DNA from: CAYUVF01 sp964448045
GTDB lineage: Bacteria; Bacteroidota; Rhodothermia; Rhodothermales; Salinibacteraceae
Direction: 5' to 3'
Assembly (NCBI GenBank): GCA_964448045.1
Contig: CAYUVF010000045.1
Location: forward strand, 1-37,664
Length of the DNA: 37,664 nucleotides
Shown in pieces: positions 24,101 through 32,077 of this stretch. Below the pieces are notes generated by a model, which saw only the letters and a program-made list of their open reading frames with translations, searched no databases and was not told where the DNA came from. Within the stretch, counting starts at the first letter, position 1; each line of letters opens with the position of its first letter. Both the position numbers and the translations under genes were made by a program.

Positions 24101-25369
24101 CATACCATCCTGAGTAACCTGCTCTCGAACGCCCTGAAATTCACGCCCGAGGGCGGCAGCGTGCGTGTTATGGTGGTGCTTGAGGACGACGCGGTGCGCG
24201 TTTCGGTGCGCGACAGCGGGCCCGGCATCCCAGCAGCCGATCTTCCGCACGTGTTCGACCGCTTCTACCGTGCCGATGCCGACAGCTTTCACGGGCAAGC
24301 GGGATCGGGGATCGGGCTCGCGCTCACCAAAGAACTGGTCGACCTGCATCGGGGCACGCTCACCGTAGACAGCGAAGAGGGCTTCGGCAGCCAGTTCACC
24401 CTGACATTGCCGCACGGACGTGACCACCTGCGGCCCGAGGAGCGCGTGGATAACGGTGAGTCGGTCGACGCGTTTCCGGAGAGGTTTGAGGCGGTGCGCT
24501 TCCCGGCATCGGAATCCAACGGAGACGGCATGGAGCCGTCTACGACCAATGGCACGGACGTGCCGCGTGAGATCACCGATGATCCCGACATCGGGGCGGA
24601 AGACGTGACGACCGTGCTGCTCGTGGAAGATAACGCGGAGGTGCGTGCGTACATCCGCCGGCATCTGGCAAAAGACTATCGCCTTATCGAGGCCCCAAAC
24701 GGCCGGGCGGGGCTTAAGCGCGCTCGCACGCACCTGCCTGACTTGGTCCTTTCCGACGTGATGATGCCCGAGATGGACGGATTCGAACTCTGCCGGGCCC
24801 TCAAATCCGGACCCGAAACCGACTTCATCCCGGTTATCCTGCTCACCGCGCGTGCTGAGGTAGACGACCGGGTTGGAGGCCTTGAAGAAGGGGCCGATGA
24901 CTACCTCACGAAGCCGTTTGACATCGACGAGCTGCGGGCCCGCATCGGCAATCTGATCCAGTCGCGCCAGCGGCTCCGCGAGCGGTTTAGCAGCCCCTCA
25001 ATCACCATCCAACCTGAAGCGACTGAGGTGCCCTCCGTCGACCGCGCTTTTCTCGATACCGTGCGGGCCACGATCGAGACGCACATCGCCGATGAAGACT
25101 TCACCGTCGACCTACTTGCTGATGCCGTGGGGATGAGCCGCGTTCACCTGTATCGGCGTTTGCAGGACCTCCTCGACGAGTCGCCCTCCGCTCTCATCCG
25201 AACCATCCGGCTGGAGCATGCGGCGCGGCTGTTGGCGCAGCAATCCGGTTCCGTCAGTGAGATTGCCTATGGGGTGGGATTTAAGAGCGTCTCCCATTTC
25301 TCTCGGGTCTTTCGCGAGCACTACGGGCACGTGCCGTCGACACACCCTGTGGATACGGCCCCTGAATGA
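21125..25369 (+). CDS. Hybrid two-component regulator (propeller sensor, histidine kinase, receiver, AraC domain)
   Basis: A 1414-residue one-protein signalling chain of the HTCS type. The start at 21125 puts a signal peptide first (MRCALLLRLAAWTSALVL); the frame is open 52 codons further upstream. A periplasmic beta-propeller (two repeats of about seven blades; for example TPDGYLWITTFDGLVRFDG) fills about 50-690, then a Y_Y_Y domain to about 800, and a membrane helix near 804-826. The kinase has phospho-acceptor His878 in ANISHEFRTPL, N box NLLSNALKF, DSGPGIP and GSGIGLAL. The receiver has LLVEDNAEVR, Asp1211 in LSDVMMPEMDG and Lys in YLTKPF. The AraC-type DNA-binding domain (about 1315-1410) is complete. 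Such proteins sense sugars in the periplasm and activate nearby genes. No polysaccharide locus is adjacent; the downstream small exported gene with a GTAAC array is the best target candidate. Confidence 0.93.
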   Translation: MRCALLLRLAAWTSALVLAGLAMALPATTATLQEHPAEASLFQNDPSRIDTARAANPYVSFRVREWTLNDGLPVPLKRVAQTPDGYLWITTFDGLVRFDGVRFTRYTADNTPAFRGNDLLGLYVTDDGTLWTGGRDGWVYRLRDGAWTAYDLTNILLRHWVQGFAEDTSGTLWMMSTGPVAARFDGTTWTRVSQPTRDVWAPLVADAEGTIWTLLPAEDAPGHPETLINSGVVARWNGQHFVPVRDDRSQGFVATQYGPLFHRVDDPVQPGARGGRTRVELTRADGTVRGWFGSDGTPAIARLVDSAGRVWVQRMENGVLSVITVERDGVELARIEPSGGTWVEQVFEDRQGNVWVHSRSSGLLQITEEPFRRFTTSEGAPRFALRAVQVPDGTLLVSSEWGVPGPNLAAIRRDSVTPQTFVPRSVPPSLRSNIGEDGRVRLGHVTTDAQGQRWALAGRYLLRLDAGEASIVWSTRGPNLWTLHTDSVDAEALWLGATNGSVYRYDRRRNAVTDSLQATGRVHHIHRGSQGRIWVGTENGLWMHASGGALVRRAEAAVAGHPVRDLMNGPQGALWLATAGGGLVRLHDGTAHTLGIDEGLPSNHLSAVVRDSLGFFWLSGRQALYRLRYDDVQAVLDGQRDRVDVVHLLPSAGHLGSSNKLAEVARARDGSLWFPSFNGVTRVDPAFYAQQYDEPLPVHVEALDTGHGPAPPLTDALRLPTGERTLTIQYTAPDLRAPALVRFRTRLEGRDAGWVDQGAARQVTYGGLSPGEYIFHVQVMNGGGVWQPAVSMLAFTVPRRFTETWWFAGLCALGLFGIGGVVYRARVRSLKKRQRTLNALVDERTRQLQVEKETVLAQADALRALDNAKSRVFANISHEFRTPLTLTLGPLDDLKDGLYGSLPSPVIEQVELARRNASQVLDLINQLLDVARLEAGQVQLQARPVDINAFVGAAAQSFAPLAERNAITLALHRPDAGAPSSDVIVWANPEQLHTILSNLLSNALKFTPEGGSVRVMVVLEDDAVRVSVRDSGPGIPAADLPHVFDRFYRADADSFHGQAGSGIGLALTKELVDLHRGTLTVDSEEGFGSQFTLTLPHGRDHLRPEERVDNGESVDAFPERFEAVRFPASESNGDGMEPSTTNGTDVPREITDDPDIGAEDVTTVLLVEDNAEVRAYIRRHLAKDYRLIEAPNGRAGLKRARTHLPDLVLSDVMMPEMDGFELCRALKSGPETDFIPVILLTARAEVDDRVGGLEEGADDYLTKPFDIDELRARIGNLIQSRQRLRERFSSPSITIQPEATEVPSVDRAFLDTVRATIETHIADEDFTVDLLADAVGMSRVHLYRRLQDLLDESPSALIRTIRLEHAARLLAQQSGSVSEIAYGVGFKSVSHFSRVFREHYGHVPSTHPVDTAPE

Positions 25370-25408
25370 CGCGCCGTCGCATCGGGGTTGATCCGCGTTT
25401 GTCTGCAA

Positions 25409-25463
25409 GTTACCAATCCTGGCTTGCTGGTAACATGTAACCCACCGGCAACGACCTGTAACC
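25409..25463. promoter_or_regulatory. Array of GTAAC motifs with 21-base spacing, probable AraC-type operator
   Basis: GTTAC at 25409 and GTAAC at 25430, 25437 and 25458: the intervals are 21, 7 and 21 bases. The first two also form an inverted pair GTTACCA/TGGTAAC, and the last two are direct repeats TGTAACC. The array lies 125-180 bases upstream of the exported protein gene and just after the regulator with an AraC domain, whose family typically binds half-sites two helical turns apart. Which protein binds is inference. Confidence 0.5.
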
Positions 25464-25586
25464 AGCGTGTTATGCAGGTGAGTTGCACAGGAGCAATGTT
25501 GTGCACGTCGATTGATACACGGTCGACTGCCCGGCCGTCGCGGCCGGGTTCGCACGCTGCCTTCATTACAGCTTACCAACCGAGCC

Positions 25587-26045
25587 ATGTATACAAACCA
25601 GTTCAAGCGATCTCTTTTTAGTCTGCTAATTTTCTCCGTACTCGTACTTACCGCTATCCCCACGCTCGCGCAAGAACGGGTGTACGAGGAAGGATCCGTG
25701 TGGGATGTTAGCTACGTCCGCACCGAGCCGGGCCAGTTCGACACCTACCTGGCCAACCTGGAGCAAGTCTGGAAGCAGGTCCTGGATCGCGCCATCGAGA
25801 GCGGTGATGTGCTCTCCTACAAGGTGATCTCCGCGCAAGCCGCTTTCTCCGGGGACTGGGATCTGATGCTGCTGACGGAGTACCCCAACATGGCCGCCCT
25901 CGACGGAATACAGGAGCGGATGGATCCGATCGTGGAAGAGGTTATCGGGTCGATGTCCACAGTCAGCGAATCGACCGTTGAGCGCCGCAAGCTGCGGGAG
26001 ATTCTCGGAGGCAAGATCGCCCGCGAGCTTATCTTCATCGAGTAA
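25587..26045 (+). CDS. Small exported protein of unknown function
   Basis: A 152-residue protein with an N-terminal signal peptide (KRSLFSLLIFSVLVLTAIPTLAQ, quoted only as a landmark; cleavage after LAQ). The frame is open 25 codons upstream, but the ATG at 25587 gives the normal signal peptide. The mature part pairs strands and helices as in small dimeric alpha/beta-barrel proteins: VWDVSYVRTEPGQFDTYL, a helix LEQVWKQVLDRAIESG, YKVISAQAAFSGDWDLMLL and a helix ending in PIVEEVIGS. I do not recognise a named family. It follows the hybrid regulator by 217 bases with the GTAAC array between, so it may be that regulator's target. Its leader includes a CCCGGCC/GGCCGGG hairpin (25530-25548). Confidence 0.7.
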   Translation: MYTNQFKRSLFSLLIFSVLVLTAIPTLAQERVYEEGSVWDVSYVRTEPGQFDTYLANLEQVWKQVLDRAIESGDVLSYKVISAQAAFSGDWDLMLLTEYPNMAALDGIQERMDPIVEEVIGSMSTVSESTVERRKLREILGGKIARELIFIE

Positions 26046-26137
26046 TTCCATCCAGTGATTCTCCCGAATCGCTGCCACGGAGTGATCTTTCTGTCGACGC
26101 CGTATCCGGCGAGTTCCGCGCTTAATCCTCCCTGCCC

Positions 26138-26530
26138 GTGATCCCGGTCGACGCATCGTCTCTGGTCGTAGTCGTGGCTGGCCCACACGCCGACATGCGA
26201 GACTACATCGCTGCTTGTCTGCACGTCCTGACGTCGGTGCACGTGTATGAGGCCGCCGATGGCCTCGAAGCCCTTCATCTCGCTCGGGGCGTACGGCCGG
26301 CTCTTATCATCGCCGAACGGGCGCTGCCGAGACTGAGCGGATTGGCCTTCCACCGCGCACTCCGTGCCGATCCTCGTACGCGCCAGGTCCCGGTGCTTGT
26401 TATCGCCGATGAGGCGCTGCCCTCTGCCTTCGCCTTCGGCGAGGGGGTTCTCGCCAAACCATTCAATGCGACCGGGCTCCGGGTTGAGGTTGAGCGCCTG
26501 CTCGGTCAGCCTCTTGCGCCGCTGAAATAG
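26138..26530 (+). CDS. Degenerate response-regulator receiver protein
   Basis: A 130-residue single-domain protein with the receiver fold order (VVVVAG, EAADGLEALHLA, ALIIAE, VPVLVIADEAL, VLAKPF). The start is GTG at 26138; a later ATG would remove the first strand. The key acidic pair that binds Mg2+ is replaced by Gly15-Pro16, and the phospho-acceptor Asp is Glu60 in IAERALPRLSG. Only the lysine (Lys107 in LAKPF) is kept. It is thus unlikely to be phosphorylated; the Glu may mimic the active state. It stands before the GAF/PAS histidine kinase but is separated from it by a strong terminator. The product is probably a protein-binding signalling module. Confidence 0.8.
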   Translation: MIPVDASSLVVVVAGPHADMRDYIAACLHVLTSVHVYEAADGLEALHLARGVRPALIIAERALPRLSGLAFHRALRADPRTRQVPVLVIADEALPSAFAFGEGVLAKPFNATGLRVEVERLLGQPLAPLK

Positions 26531-26545
26531 CTTCTTTGATGTATC

Positions 26546-26587
26546 ACGACGCCTCCGATCCGCACCCGGATCGGGGGCGTCGTTTGC
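26546..26587 (+). terminator. Strong hairpin terminator after the degenerate receiver gene
   Basis: A 17-pair stem (26546-26562 with 26567-26583, one T-G wobble) with a four-base loop CACC, followed by TTTGCTCT. It separates transcription of the receiver gene from the kinase downstream. The T-run is short for an intrinsic terminator. Confidence 0.75.
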
Positions 26588-26701
26588 TCTGCAGGACCGC
26601 AGTGGCGAGCTGGCTTTATGTTTGGCTCGTTCTGCCGAAAAGTAGAGTGGAAGCAGACGGATCCATTCTCTGCTCGCGCCCCTGCGTTGCCCTCGATCCC
26701 C

Positions 26702-29389
26702 ATGAGCATTGGTACCACGGTTCAACTGGCTGCATCGGCATTTGAGGCGTCGGCGTTTGTGGTGTTGGCGGAAACGCCCTATCAGCCGCTGCGCGCGGCG
26801 TGCGGGGTGGACGCGAAGCAACGCAGGCGCTATCAGGCGCTTTTTGCCGCCATCGAGCCCTCAGATGAGCTGCTCATCATCGAAGACACGTCCGATTCGA
26901 CCGCGCGGCGCGCGCATTCGTGGTTGGGCTGCCTTCCCGACCTCCGGTTCATCGCCGGGGCCCCGATTCGTCCGGATCGGACCTCGGTTGGAGGCATGTT
27001 GTACGTGGCAGATGAGGAGAGCCCGCGTGCGTTCAGCGACGAGGACGCCGCGATGCTTGGCAAGCTGGCGCGCCTCGCGGCCGATGATCTCCAACTGATC
27101 TCCCCGATCGCCAGCCCGTCCGCAGCCGCCCGCCTCGGGGCCGAGCACGACTTCATCGAGGGGGCGCTCAACGCGCTCAAAGAGGTCTTCTTCGTCTTCA
27201 CCCCCGATGGTACATTCCTTCGCTGGAACGACCGTGTGCGCGCCGTTACGGGCTACAGCGACGACGAGATTGCGGCGATGCACCCGGTGGATTTCTTCTG
27301 TCCCAGCGATGCCGCCCGCGTGGAGGCGGCCATCGAAGACGTGCTCCGTGAGGGAGAGTCGTGCATCGAGGTGGCACTTCGCACCAAAGATGGAAAGCGG
27401 ATCCCGTACGCCTTCACCGGCTCGGCGCTCACCGATCGGCAGGGGGCGCTAATGGGTATTTGTGGTGTGGGACGAGACATCACAGCGCGCACACGAGCTG
27501 AGGAGCAGCTGGCCCGGAGCGAAGCACGGGCGCGGCGGCTGGCCCGCGTCGCCAAGCGAACGACGAACGCCGTCATCATCACCGATGAGCACGGCGCCAT
27601 CGAGTGGGTCAATGAGGGATTCACGCGCATCAGCGGGTACACGCTCGAAGCGGTGCGCGGCCGCCAGCCCGGCGAGGTGCTGCAAGGCCCCGGCAGCGAC
27701 CCCGAGGTAATCGCTCACATGAGCGCGAAAATCGAGCAGAAGGAGGGCTTCACCTCCGAGATCTGCAACTACACACAATCGGGCGAGCCGTACTGGGTGC
27801 GCATCGATGCCGATCCGCTGTTCGATGAAGAGGGACGGATGACGGGCTATATGGCTATCGAGACGGACATCACCGAACAGAAAGAAGTCGAGGCGGCCCT
27901 GCGCGAGAGCCAGGAGCAACTTCAGTTGGCCCTCGAAGCGGCCACGATGGGCATCTGGGATTGGGATATGCAGCACGATGAGCTGCTTACCTCCGCCAGT
28001 GCCCGTCGGATCTTCGGGGTAGAGCGCGGCCATCCGATTACGCCGCCGGGCGATTTTATGGCATGTGTGCATCCGGACGATACGCCGCAGGTGCGCACGG
28101 CCATCCGGGAGGCGATTACCGGGAAGGGGCGCTTCAATGAAGAGTATCGTATCGAGCGGCCTGATGGGAGCACGCGCTGGGTGAACATGCGCGGCCGGGT
28201 GCACGCCGATGCGCAGGGCACCCCCATGCGCATGATTGGCACCGTGCTCGACATCACCGAGCGCAAGGCAGCCGACGCGGCGCTCCGCGAGAGCGAGGCG
28301 CTCAACCGGGCCATGCTTCAGGCCATCCCCGATCTCATCTTCCGCTTCTCCAGTGACGGGACGTACCTCAACGTTGAGGCCGATCAGCAGGGCAAGCTCG
28401 TCCAGCCGGTCGAGGTGCTACTGGGCCGCTCCGTAGCCGATGTGCTTCCGTCCGATGTCGCCCGGCAGTGGATGACGATGATCGAGGATGCGCTTGCGAC
28501 GGGCACCGTGCAGCAGGGCGAGTATCCACTCGTCACGCAGGAGGGAGAGGAGCGGATTTTTGAGGCACGGGTAGCCCCGCTCAACGGCGACGAAGTGGAA
28601 GCCATCGTGCGCGATATCACCGAGCGCAAACGGCAGCAGCAGCGCCTCGTGGAAGCCAAGGAGCGCGCCGAGGAGATGAGCCGCCTCAAGTCGGCTTTTC
28701 TGGCCAACATGAGCCACGAACTCCGCACGCCGCTCACGGCCATCCTGGGCTTTGCCGAGATCCTCACCGAAGAAGTGGCTGCCCCGAACCGCGAGTTCGT
28801 TCACCTGATCGCGCAGAGCGGCCGCCGACTGATGGAGACACTCAACTCTGTGCTTGATCTCGCCCAGCTGGAGAGCCGCACCGTTACGCTGGAGAACGTG
28901 TGCATGGATCTGCGTGCGCGAGCGAAAGAGGCCCTGAGCATGTTTGAGCTGCGCGCCAGCGATGGCAACATTCGCCTGTCAGCCGATGTGCCAGATACGC
29001 CCGTTTGGGCCGTCATCGACCCGAGTGCGATGGACCGCATCCTCAGCAACCTGATCTCCAATGCGCTCAAGTTCACTACGGAGGGCGAGGTGCGGGTCAG
29101 CGTGCAAGAGGCGGATGGGCATGCCAAGGTGCAGGTAGAAGACACCGGCATCGGCATCGATGCAGCGTTTTTGCCGCATATCTTCGACGAGTTTCGGCAG
29201 GAATCGACCGGGTCGAGCCGCGAGTTCGAGGGGGTGGGGCTCGGGCTCACGATCACGCGGCGCCTCATTCGGCAGATGGGCGGCGAGATCGACGTTGAAA
29301 GCACGAAAGGCGAGGGAACGGTGTTCACCGTCCGCCTGCCCACAGCCGATCCGAATGCGGCAGACCCCGGTTCGTCCGCCGCGCATTAG
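26702..29389 (+). CDS. GAF/PAS multi-sensor histidine kinase
   Basis: An 895-residue soluble sensor kinase with no membrane helix or signal peptide. The start at 26702 (MSIGTTVQLAASAFEASAF) is chosen because the upstream extension is unlike any sensor domain. Order: a GAF domain (about 10-150), four PAS/PAC units (about 160-280, 285-410, 415-540, 545-655; each ends in DIT), a HisKA domain with phospho-acceptor His672 in ANMSHELRTPLTAILGFAE, and an ATPase domain with N box NLISNALKF, DTGIGI and GVGLGLTI. The second PAS resembles LOV domains (GRQPGEVLQGPGSDPE) but lacks the flavin-binding Cys (normally GRNCRFLQG), so it is not a LOV photoreceptor. There is no receiver, so it must pass phosphate to a separate regulator. 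The stop lies 17 bases from the convergent dnaB stop. Confidence 0.92.
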   Translation: MSIGTTVQLAASAFEASAFVVLAETPYQPLRAACGVDAKQRRRYQALFAAIEPSDELLIIEDTSDSTARRAHSWLGCLPDLRFIAGAPIRPDRTSVGGMLYVADEESPRAFSDEDAAMLGKLARLAADDLQLISPIASPSAAARLGAEHDFIEGALNALKEVFFVFTPDGTFLRWNDRVRAVTGYSDDEIAAMHPVDFFCPSDAARVEAAIEDVLREGESCIEVALRTKDGKRIPYAFTGSALTDRQGALMGICGVGRDITARTRAEEQLARSEARARRLARVAKRTTNAVIITDEHGAIEWVNEGFTRISGYTLEAVRGRQPGEVLQGPGSDPEVIAHMSAKIEQKEGFTSEICNYTQSGEPYWVRIDADPLFDEEGRMTGYMAIETDITEQKEVEAALRESQEQLQLALEAATMGIWDWDMQHDELLTSASARRIFGVERGHPITPPGDFMACVHPDDTPQVRTAIREAITGKGRFNEEYRIERPDGSTRWVNMRGRVHADAQGTPMRMIGTVLDITERKAADAALRESEALNRAMLQAIPDLIFRFSSDGTYLNVEADQQGKLVQPVEVLLGRSVADVLPSDVARQWMTMIEDALATGTVQQGEYPLVTQEGEERIFEARVAPLNGDEVEAIVRDITERKRQQQRLVEAKERAEEMSRLKSAFLANMSHELRTPLTAILGFAEILTEEVAAPNREFVHLIAQSGRRLMETLNSVLDLAQLESRTVTLENVCMDLRARAKEALSMFELRASDGNIRLSADVPDTPVWAVIDPSAMDRILSNLISNALKFTTEGEVRVSVQEADGHAKVQVEDTGIGIDAAFLPHIFDEFRQESTGSSREFEGVGLGLTITRRLIRQMGGEIDVESTKGEGTVFTVRLPTADPNAADPGSSAAH

Positions 29390-29406
29390 CCGGCCGAAAC
29401 GACGGA

Positions 29407-32028
29407 TTAGAACGGCGCATCGCCGCTGGGCCGAGGCGCGTTGAATCCGTCGCCGCTCTGCGGGCCGCCTTGCATACCCCCCTGCCCTCCGCCGCCCATC
29501 TCGTTTTGGTCATTGTACCGGGCGGTGAGGTTTTCGAAACGGGCGTACTGGTCCACAAACGCCAGCTCCACCGTGCCCACGGGGCCGTTACGCTGCTTAC
29601 CGATGATGATTTCGGCAATGCCCTCGGTGGAGTTGCCCTGCTCATCGACGGTGATGCCGTAGCGCTCGGCGCGGTAAATAAAGGCGACCACGTCGGCGTC
29701 CTGCTCGATCGAGCCCGACTCGCGGAGGTCGGAGAGCTGGGGGCGTTTGTCGCCGCCACGGTTTTCGACGCCGCGGTTGAGTTGCGAGAGGGCGAGCACG
29801 GGCAGGTCGAGCTCCTTGGCGAGCCCTTTGAGCGAGCGCGAGATGTGGGCGATCTCCTGCTCGCGGTTGTTGTGGCGCGAGGCGCTGGAGGCCTGCATGA
29901 GCTGGAGGTAGTCGACCACGACGAGGCCGATGTCGTGCTCGGCCTTGAGGCGCCGGCACTTGGCGCGCAGCTCCAGCACGCTGAGGCCGGGCGTGTCGTC
30001 GATAAAGATCTCGGCCTCGGAGAGCTTACCGGCGGCGCGGGCAAGGCGCTGCCAGTCTTCGTCGTTCATTCGGCCCGTGCGGGCGGCCTGGGCGTCGACG
30101 CGCGCCTCGGAGGTCAGCAGGCGCTGGGCCAGTTGCTGCGCGCCCATCTCCAGCGAAAAGATGGCGACGGGCGTCGGGCGATCGGGGTGCGTCGCCGCGT
30201 TCATCGCGCAGCCGAGCGAAAAGGCCGTGTTGTGGGTCACGGTGCCGTCGGCGAGGAGGAAGCGGCCGTTGCCATCGAGCGTAAACCCGTAATAATCGCC
30301 GATGCCGTCGGGCTCGACCTCGATGCCAGTTACGCACCAATCGCGCCGATCCGTCCACGGTTCAGCCTTTTTGCGCTCAACGCGCACAGGAATCTCGTCA
30401 ACATTTCCGTTGAAGCGCACGCGGTATACGGTCGACTCGTAGCCCGTTTCGCGAATCCGTGCCGTTTTGGGTTTGAGCGAGGTGCGGTATCCGAGCGTAT
30501 CGCACAGATATTTGATTTGCTCGGCCAGTTCGCGGTTGGACTGCGTGATTTCGTACGTGCCGCCGTGGCCGCTATTCAGATGTCCATCGCTGTCGATGAG
30601 CCCGGCCAGCAAGCGAAGGCGTTTTTCGCGCGAGTTCGAAAGGTACAGGTGGGGGATGTGTTTGTCGCCCAGCACGCCGAGCGCCCGCAGCGCGGCCTGG
30701 ATGGACCGGGCCGTTTCTGCAGTGCCGGGCTCGCCGCTTTTGATGAGATACGCGGGACAGGCCCGATGCGCATCGCTGATGCTGATTGTTTCACTGCGCG
30801 TTTCGGCCACCTCGTGCAGGTAAGCAATCACTTCGTCGTCCGTGGAATAGATCCGAGCGCTGTCGGATTTACCATCGCCCAACCAGAGGCCGAGGAAGTA
30901 CGGGTCGAGCGGCACCGGCTGTTCGGAAAACTCGGCCGCGACCTTGAAGCCCTTGTTGTCGTTTTTCCACTTACCCGACCGCTGCAGGTAGTCCCGCACG
31001 GAAATATCGATGACCGATCCACGCGGGCGCCCTCCTTCGCGGCGGTTTTTCTTGAGCGAGAGGATGTGACTCTCGTTCACCCGATAGTCCATCCCGCGCT
31101 TCTGGCGGACCCAGTACATCGGCTCGCGGCCGCGGGCGAGCGATTGCACGGTGCGCGGCGTGCCGTCATCGCCCATGAGCCGGTCGCCCACCTCGATAGC
31201 TTCGACGGGTTTCACGCGCCCGTCGTACAACATCACGGGCGTGCCCCTGCCGAGGCATTTCCCCATGGAGGGCCGCGCGGCGATGATGATGAGATCCGAT
31301 TGCTGCCAGCCGCTCGTGAGCCGGTCGAGCCGGTGGAAGCCGCTCGGCACGCCGGTGATGCCGCTCTCGCGGCCGTGGATGGATTCGAGCTGCTCCAGCG
31401 TCTCCTTGACGACGTCGTTGATCGACGAGGCCGCCTTCCGAAGCTGGTTATCCGAAATCTGGAAGATCTGGCTCTCGGCCTTATCGAGTAGCTCGAAGGC
31501 ATCGGCGCTGGAGTCATAAGCTTCGCCGACGAGCCCCGTCATCGTCTCGATGAGCTTGCGGAGCAGTGACTTCTCCGCGATGATGCGCGCGTGGTACTCG
31601 ACGTTCGCGGCCGACGCGACTTGCGTCGTCAGTTCGGTCAGGTAATAGGCGCCGCCGACATCTTCGAGCGCGTCGCGGCGCTTGAGCTCATCGGTGAGCG
31701 TGACGAGGTCGACAGGGTTGCCGCGCTCGAAGAGGTTCAGGATCGCCGTGTAGATTTTCTGATGCTTGGCGCTGTAAAACGCCTCGGGCGGCAGAATCTC
31801 GATGGCCTTCGGGATGGCCTCGCGCTCGATCAGCATCGCGCCGAGGACCGACCTCTCCACATCGGTGGCCTGCGGCGGCACGCGGCCCGATTTCTTGTGC
31901 ACCTCCTCGGCCTGCGAGCGCTTCCACTGGCCGCCGCTCCGCGTCATCTTCTCCAGCGGATACGGCGACCGCCCCGATTTTTCGGGGTCGATGCTCAGAC
32001 GCGATTTTTGAGGATCTTGCTCGGCCAT
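29407..32028 (-). CDS. dnaB: Replicative DNA helicase DnaB, interrupted by an intein in the P-loop
   Basis: An 873-residue precursor; removing the 343-residue intein (258-600) leaves a 530-residue helicase. The N-terminal domain starts near PPQATDVERSVLGAMLIE. The RecA-like domain holds the split Walker A RPSMGK / TAFSLG, then IFSLEMGAQQLAQRLL, Walker B VVVDYLQLM, and SRSLKGLAKELDLPVLALSQLNR. DnaB forms the ring helicase that unwinds DNA at the replication fork. The start at 32028 (MAEQDPQKSR) is preferred; the frame is open 21 codons upstream without family similarity. The C-terminus is a Gly-rich tail (GGGGQGGMQGG). It is the last gene of the yicC-to-dnaB run, 49 bases after the glycosylase gene. 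Without splicing the ATP site is destroyed, so the intein must be active. Confidence 0.96.
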   Translation of the reverse strand: MAEQDPQKSRLSIDPEKSGRSPYPLEKMTRSGGQWKRSQAEEVHKKSGRVPPQATDVERSVLGAMLIEREAIPKAIEILPPEAFYSAKHQKIYTAILNLFERGNPVDLVTLTDELKRRDALEDVGGAYYLTELTTQVASAANVEYHARIIAEKSLLRKLIETMTGLVGEAYDSSADAFELLDKAESQIFQISDNQLRKAASSINDVVKETLEQLESIHGRESGITGVPSGFHRLDRLTSGWQQSDLIIIAARPSMGKCLGRGTPVMLYDGRVKPVEAIEVGDRLMGDDGTPRTVQSLARGREPMYWVRQKRGMDYRVNESHILSLKKNRREGGRPRGSVIDISVRDYLQRSGKWKNDNKGFKVAAEFSEQPVPLDPYFLGLWLGDGKSDSARIYSTDDEVIAYLHEVAETRSETISISDAHRACPAYLIKSGEPGTAETARSIQAALRALGVLGDKHIPHLYLSNSREKRLRLLAGLIDSDGHLNSGHGGTYEITQSNRELAEQIKYLCDTLGYRTSLKPKTARIRETGYESTVYRVRFNGNVDEIPVRVERKKAEPWTDRRDWCVTGIEVEPDGIGDYYGFTLDGNGRFLLADGTVTHNTAFSLGCAMNAATHPDRPTPVAIFSLEMGAQQLAQRLLTSEARVDAQAARTGRMNDEDWQRLARAAGKLSEAEIFIDDTPGLSVLELRAKCRRLKAEHDIGLVVVDYLQLMQASSASRHNNREQEIAHISRSLKGLAKELDLPVLALSQLNRGVENRGGDKRPQLSDLRESGSIEQDADVVAFIYRAERYGITVDEQGNSTEGIAEIIIGKQRNGPVGTVELAFVDQYARFENLTARYNDQNEMGGGGQGGMQGGPQSGDGFNAPRPSGDAPF
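30229..31257 (-). mobile_element. DnaB intein with LAGLIDADG homing endonuclease
   Basis: 343 residues inserted between Lys and Thr of the Walker A motif. Block A begins with Cys1 (CLGRGTPVMLYDG). Block B is NESHILSL (His64). The two LAGLIDADG helices are FLGLWLGDG (121-129) and LLAGLIDSDG (216-225), both with their catalytic Asp. Blocks F and G are DYYGFTLDGNGRFLLADG and TVTHN, with terminal His342-Asn343, and Thr follows as the +1 extein nucleophile. All splicing residues are present, and the endonuclease looks intact for copying into empty dnaB alleles. The element is in frame, as it must be. Confidence 0.95.
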
Positions 32029-32077
32029 GGAGTGCGGGCAGGAGGGGGCAAGGAGAGCGCAGGCGCAGGAGACAGCC

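Noticed and set aside
25530..25548. Terminator after the hybrid regulator
   Set aside because: The CCCGGCC/GGCCGGG hairpin lacks a T-run and lies close to the start of the next gene, so it is better described as a leader hairpin.
27600..27900. LOV photoreceptor domain in the multi-PAS kinase
   Set aside because: The surrounding pattern resembles LOV, but the flavin-binding Cys of GRNCRFLQ is absent, so it is treated as an ordinary PAS domain.
29470..31491. 673-codon open frame on the plus strand
   Set aside because: It lies entirely antisense to dnaB and its intein and reads as a shadow typical of high-GC genes.
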